From the NCBI GenBank assembly GCA_002315495.1, contig DCGJ01000166.1, positions 9,718 through 23,902 on the forward strand: 14,185 nt of DNA, given 5' to 3'. A program made the translations under genes and the position numbers. Below are positions 11,874-14,185 of this stretch, in pieces. Below the pieces are notes generated by a model, which was not told where the DNA came from, did not search any database, and saw only the letters and a list, made by a program, of their open reading frames with translations. This DNA is from Lachnoclostridium sp. UBA1781 (lineage in GTDB: Bacteria > Bacillota > Clostridia > Lachnospirales > Lachnospiraceae). Each line of letters opens with the position of its first letter. Positions within the stretch are counted from its first letter, which is position 1.

Positions 11874-14185
11874 ATGTCAATTAAGTTATTAGATGGTGCA
11901 ATGGGCACCGAGATGCAGAAAATGGGACTGAAGCCGGGGGAAACGCCGGAGCTTTGGAATGTCACGAACCCGGAGAAGATTGCTGCCATTCATCGAAGCT
12001 ACCTTGAGGCGGGAACGGATATTCTGTATTCCTGTACCTTTGGCGCAAACCGTAAGAAGCTTGCAAGAGACGGTGTTTCGGTTGACACCATTATCAAAGC
12101 GGCCATTGCAAATGCGCGTGCTGCCATTAAAGAATCCGGAAAGTCAGCTCAGGTTGCGCTCGATATCGGCCCGATCGGAGCCCTCTTAGAGCCGCTTGGC
12201 GACCTGAAATTCGAGGACGCTTACGATATCTTCGCAGAGATGATGGAGGCCGGAAAGGATGCGGATGTGGTTGTCATTGAGACCATGACCGACCTTTACG
12301 AAACGAAGGCAGCGGTCCTCGCCGCAAAGGAGCATACCGACCTTCCGATTTATGTTACGATGAGCTTTGAAGCCAATAAGCGAACCTTCACGGGCACGAG
12401 TCTCGCTTCTATGGCACTTACCCTGGAGGGGCTTGGCGTTGACGCAGTCGGCTTCAACTGTTCCCTCGGACCTGCCGAGCTTGCACCGATGGTGAAGGAG
12501 CTTTACAGTCTGACCGGGTTGCCAATCATTTTCAAGCCAAATGCGGGCCTTCCGGACCCGATGACCAATACCTACAATGTAGACCCGGTGGAATTCGGAG
12601 AGCTTTTGAAGGAATTACTTCCGTATGGAATCGCGTATCTCGGCGGCTGCTGTGGTACGGCGCCGGATTATATCCGCGAGACGAAGAAGGTCGTAACGGA
12701 GTTTGAGGACGCAGTGGCAAGTGGAGCATTTTCCTATAGCGACGAGTGGAAGGAGCTTACCGAAAAGCGTGAGCATCGCGTGAGCGGTATCTGCTGCTCG
12801 CAAAATGCGGTGTATATGACCGAGCCGAGAGTCATCGGTGAGCGTATCAATCCGACCGGTAAAAAGCGGTTCAAGGAAGCGCTGCTAAATAATGATATGG
12901 GTTATATTTTGGAGCAGGCCATCTCCCAGGTGGATGCAGGCGCGGATATCCTCGATGTGAACGTCGGTCTTCCGGGGGTGGACGAGAAGGAGATGATGGT
13001 TCGCGTCATTAAGGAGCTGCAGGCTGTTGTCAGTGTACCTCTTCAGATTGACTCGAATATCCCGGAGGTTGTGGAAGCAGCCCTTCGAATCTATAACGGT
13101 AAGCCGATTGTAAACAGTGTGAACGGCGAGGCCAAGAGCCGCGCCTCCATTCTTCCGCTGGTAAAGAAATATGGTGCGAGCGTCGTTGGTCTGACCCTGG
13201 ATGAAAATGGTATTCCGAAAAAGGCAGAGGAGCGCTTCGCCATCGCAGAGACAATCCTGTCTGACGCGAAAGCACTTGGAATTCCGTCGAGAGATGTATT
13301 TATCGACTGTCTGACGTTGACCGCATCCGCAGAGCAGAAGGCGGTTGTGGAAACTTTGAATGCTATGACTATGGTGCGTGACCGTCTGGGCTTAAACTGT
13401 GTGCTTGGTGTATCGAACATTTCCTTCGGACTTCCGTATCGTGACCTGGTAAATGACACCTTCCTCACGCTGGCTCTTCATTGCGGTCTGACGCTTCCGA
13501 TTATGAACCCGAACAGCGAAGCCATGATGGGCGCACTTCGGGCGTATCGTGTACTGAAAAATTTTGATGAGCATTGTGTGGCTTACACGGATGCTTACAA
13601 GGATTATAAACCGCTTCCGGCCGGCGCGGCTGCTTTGGCAAATGCTGCCCTTGCCGCAAATCTTGCCCCAAGCGGAGCAACCAATTCGGCTGCTTCGGGA
13701 AGTAATGAGCCCGCTGCCAATGACCCGGCTTCTCGCTTAAAGCAGGCCATTCTTCGTGGACTTACCACAGAAGGAGAGCGTCTCACTTCGGAAGCGCTTG
13801 CCTCCGGCATTGACCCGATGACACTTGTAAATGAGTCGTTGATTCCGGCTCTTGACGAGGTCGGTATGGGCTTTGAGAAGGGAAGCATTTATCTGCCGCA
13901 GCTGATGACGAGCGCTGCGACGGTGCAGGGAGCATTTTCCAAGATTAAGGAGCATCTGGCGAAGGACGGTTCCGAGCAGGTGAACAAGGGAACCATTGTG
14001 CTTGCGACCGTAAAGGGTGATGTTCACGATATCGGAAAGAATATCGTTAAGGTCTTGTGGGAGAATTACGGCTTCCGTGTCATTGACCTCGGAAAGGATG
14101 TGGACCCGAAGGAGGTCGTTAAGGCGGCAACCGAGCACCGGGTAAAGCTGGTCGGACTCAGTGCGCTGATGACCACCACCTTGGT
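11874..14185 (+). CDS. metH: Cobalamin-dependent methionine synthase, 3' end missing
   Basis: 770 codons are visible before the window edge. The enzyme transfers a methyl group from 5-methyl-tetrahydrofolate through cobalamin to homocysteine. Domains in order: homocysteine-binding barrel (1 to about 300) with zinc ligands C196, C259 and C260, spaced exactly as in E. coli (C247, C310, C311); pterin-binding barrel (about 318-580) starting G-E-R-I-N-P-T; an Ala/Ser/Asn-rich linker (about 580-620); the cobalamin cap domain (about 620-700); and the start of the cobalamin-binding domain with G-D-V-H-D-I-G-K-N, where H718 is the cobalt ligand. By comparison with E. coli about 80-90 residues of that domain remain beyond the edge. 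A GAAAGGA site precedes the ATG. The reactivation domain is presumably supplied by the preceding gene; a fused copy beyond the edge cannot be excluded from this window. Confidence 0.95.
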   Translation, partial: MSIKLLDGAMGTEMQKMGLKPGETPELWNVTNPEKIAAIHRSYLEAGTDILYSCTFGANRKKLARDGVSVDTIIKAAIANARAAIKESGKSAQVALDIGPIGALLEPLGDLKFEDAYDIFAEMMEAGKDADVVVIETMTDLYETKAAVLAAKEHTDLPIYVTMSFEANKRTFTGTSLASMALTLEGLGVDAVGFNCSLGPAELAPMVKELYSLTGLPIIFKPNAGLPDPMTNTYNVDPVEFGELLKELLPYGIAYLGGCCGTAPDYIRETKKVVTEFEDAVASGAFSYSDEWKELTEKREHRVSGICCSQNAVYMTEPRVIGERINPTGKKRFKEALLNNDMGYILEQAISQVDAGADILDVNVGLPGVDEKEMMVRVIKELQAVVSVPLQIDSNIPEVVEAALRIYNGKPIVNSVNGEAKSRASILPLVKKYGASVVGLTLDENGIPKKAEERFAIAETILSDAKALGIPSRDVFIDCLTLTASAEQKAVVETLNAMTMVRDRLGLNCVLGVSNISFGLPYRDLVNDTFLTLALHCGLTLPIMNPNSEAMMGALRAYRVLKNFDEHCVAYTDAYKDYKPLPAGAAALANAALAANLAPSGATNSAASGSNEPAANDPASRLKQAILRGLTTEGERLTSEALASGIDPMTLVNESLIPALDEVGMGFEKGSIYLPQLMTSAATVQGAFSKIKEHLAKDGSEQVNKGTIVLATVKGDVHDIGKNIVKVLWENYGFRVIDLGKDVDPKEVVKAATEHRVKLVGLSALMTTTL

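Noticed and set aside
11825..11884. Nineteen-codon frame overlapping the metH start, considered as a leader peptide
   Set aside because: It has no ribosome binding site, no run of regulatory codons such as Met, and no attenuator hairpin with a T tract.

Overview
The window looks like chromosomal DNA from an anaerobic, plant-fibre- or gut-associated Clostridia, most likely Lachnospiraceae. This is inferred from strong GGAGG-type ribosome binding sites, moderate GC content, a secreted GH5 glucanase beside an intracellular GH13 glucosidase, a Thr/Pro-rich lipoprotein linker, and a methionine synthase whose reactivation domain is encoded by a separate gene. No rRNA, tRNA, CRISPR array, insertion sequence or phage gene is visible. 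Genes fill almost the whole window, and no gene-free gap exceeds about 270 bases.

Layout. (1) Positions 1-1785: the 3' part of a secreted GH5 cellulase-type gene, entering from the left edge. It converges on a GH13 alpha-glucosidase-type gene (1850-3430, minus), and a stem-loop terminator lies between them. (2) Positions 3431-3673: a divergent regulatory region with a Pho-box-like direct repeat and a palindromic repeat. (3) Positions 3674-8035: six plus-strand genes, in order a membrane-anchored HSL-type esterase, a YfcE-type phosphodiesterase, a lipoprotein carrying a complete barnase-type ribonuclease, the manganese exporter MntP, a Na+/Ca2+-exchanger-type antiporter, and a barstar-type ribonuclease inhibitor. 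A strong terminator at 8050-8078 closes the run. (4) Positions 8118-9803 (minus): a CstA-family transporter with a clear promoter. (5) Positions 9804-10064: a second divergent region with an imperfect inverted repeat. (6) Positions 10065-14185 (plus): a methionine-synthesis cluster of metF, a stand-alone MetH reactivation protein with a C-terminal cysteine motif, and metH, which runs off the right edge inside its cobalamin-binding domain.

How the genes fit together. The left end handles glucan breakdown: the GH5 outside the cell, and the GH13 on short alpha-glucosides inside. The middle run holds the most interesting content. A barnase-type RNase with all its catalytic residues is predicted to be lipid-anchored outside the membrane on a Thr/Pro stalk. 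Its likely inhibitor, barstar, lies about 1.8 kb downstream, separated by two cation transporters instead of adjacent to the nuclease. The right end makes methionine: MetF produces 5-methyl-tetrahydrofolate, MetH transfers the methyl group to homocysteine through cobalamin, and the separate reactivation protein would re-methylate oxidised cobalamin using S-adenosylmethionine.
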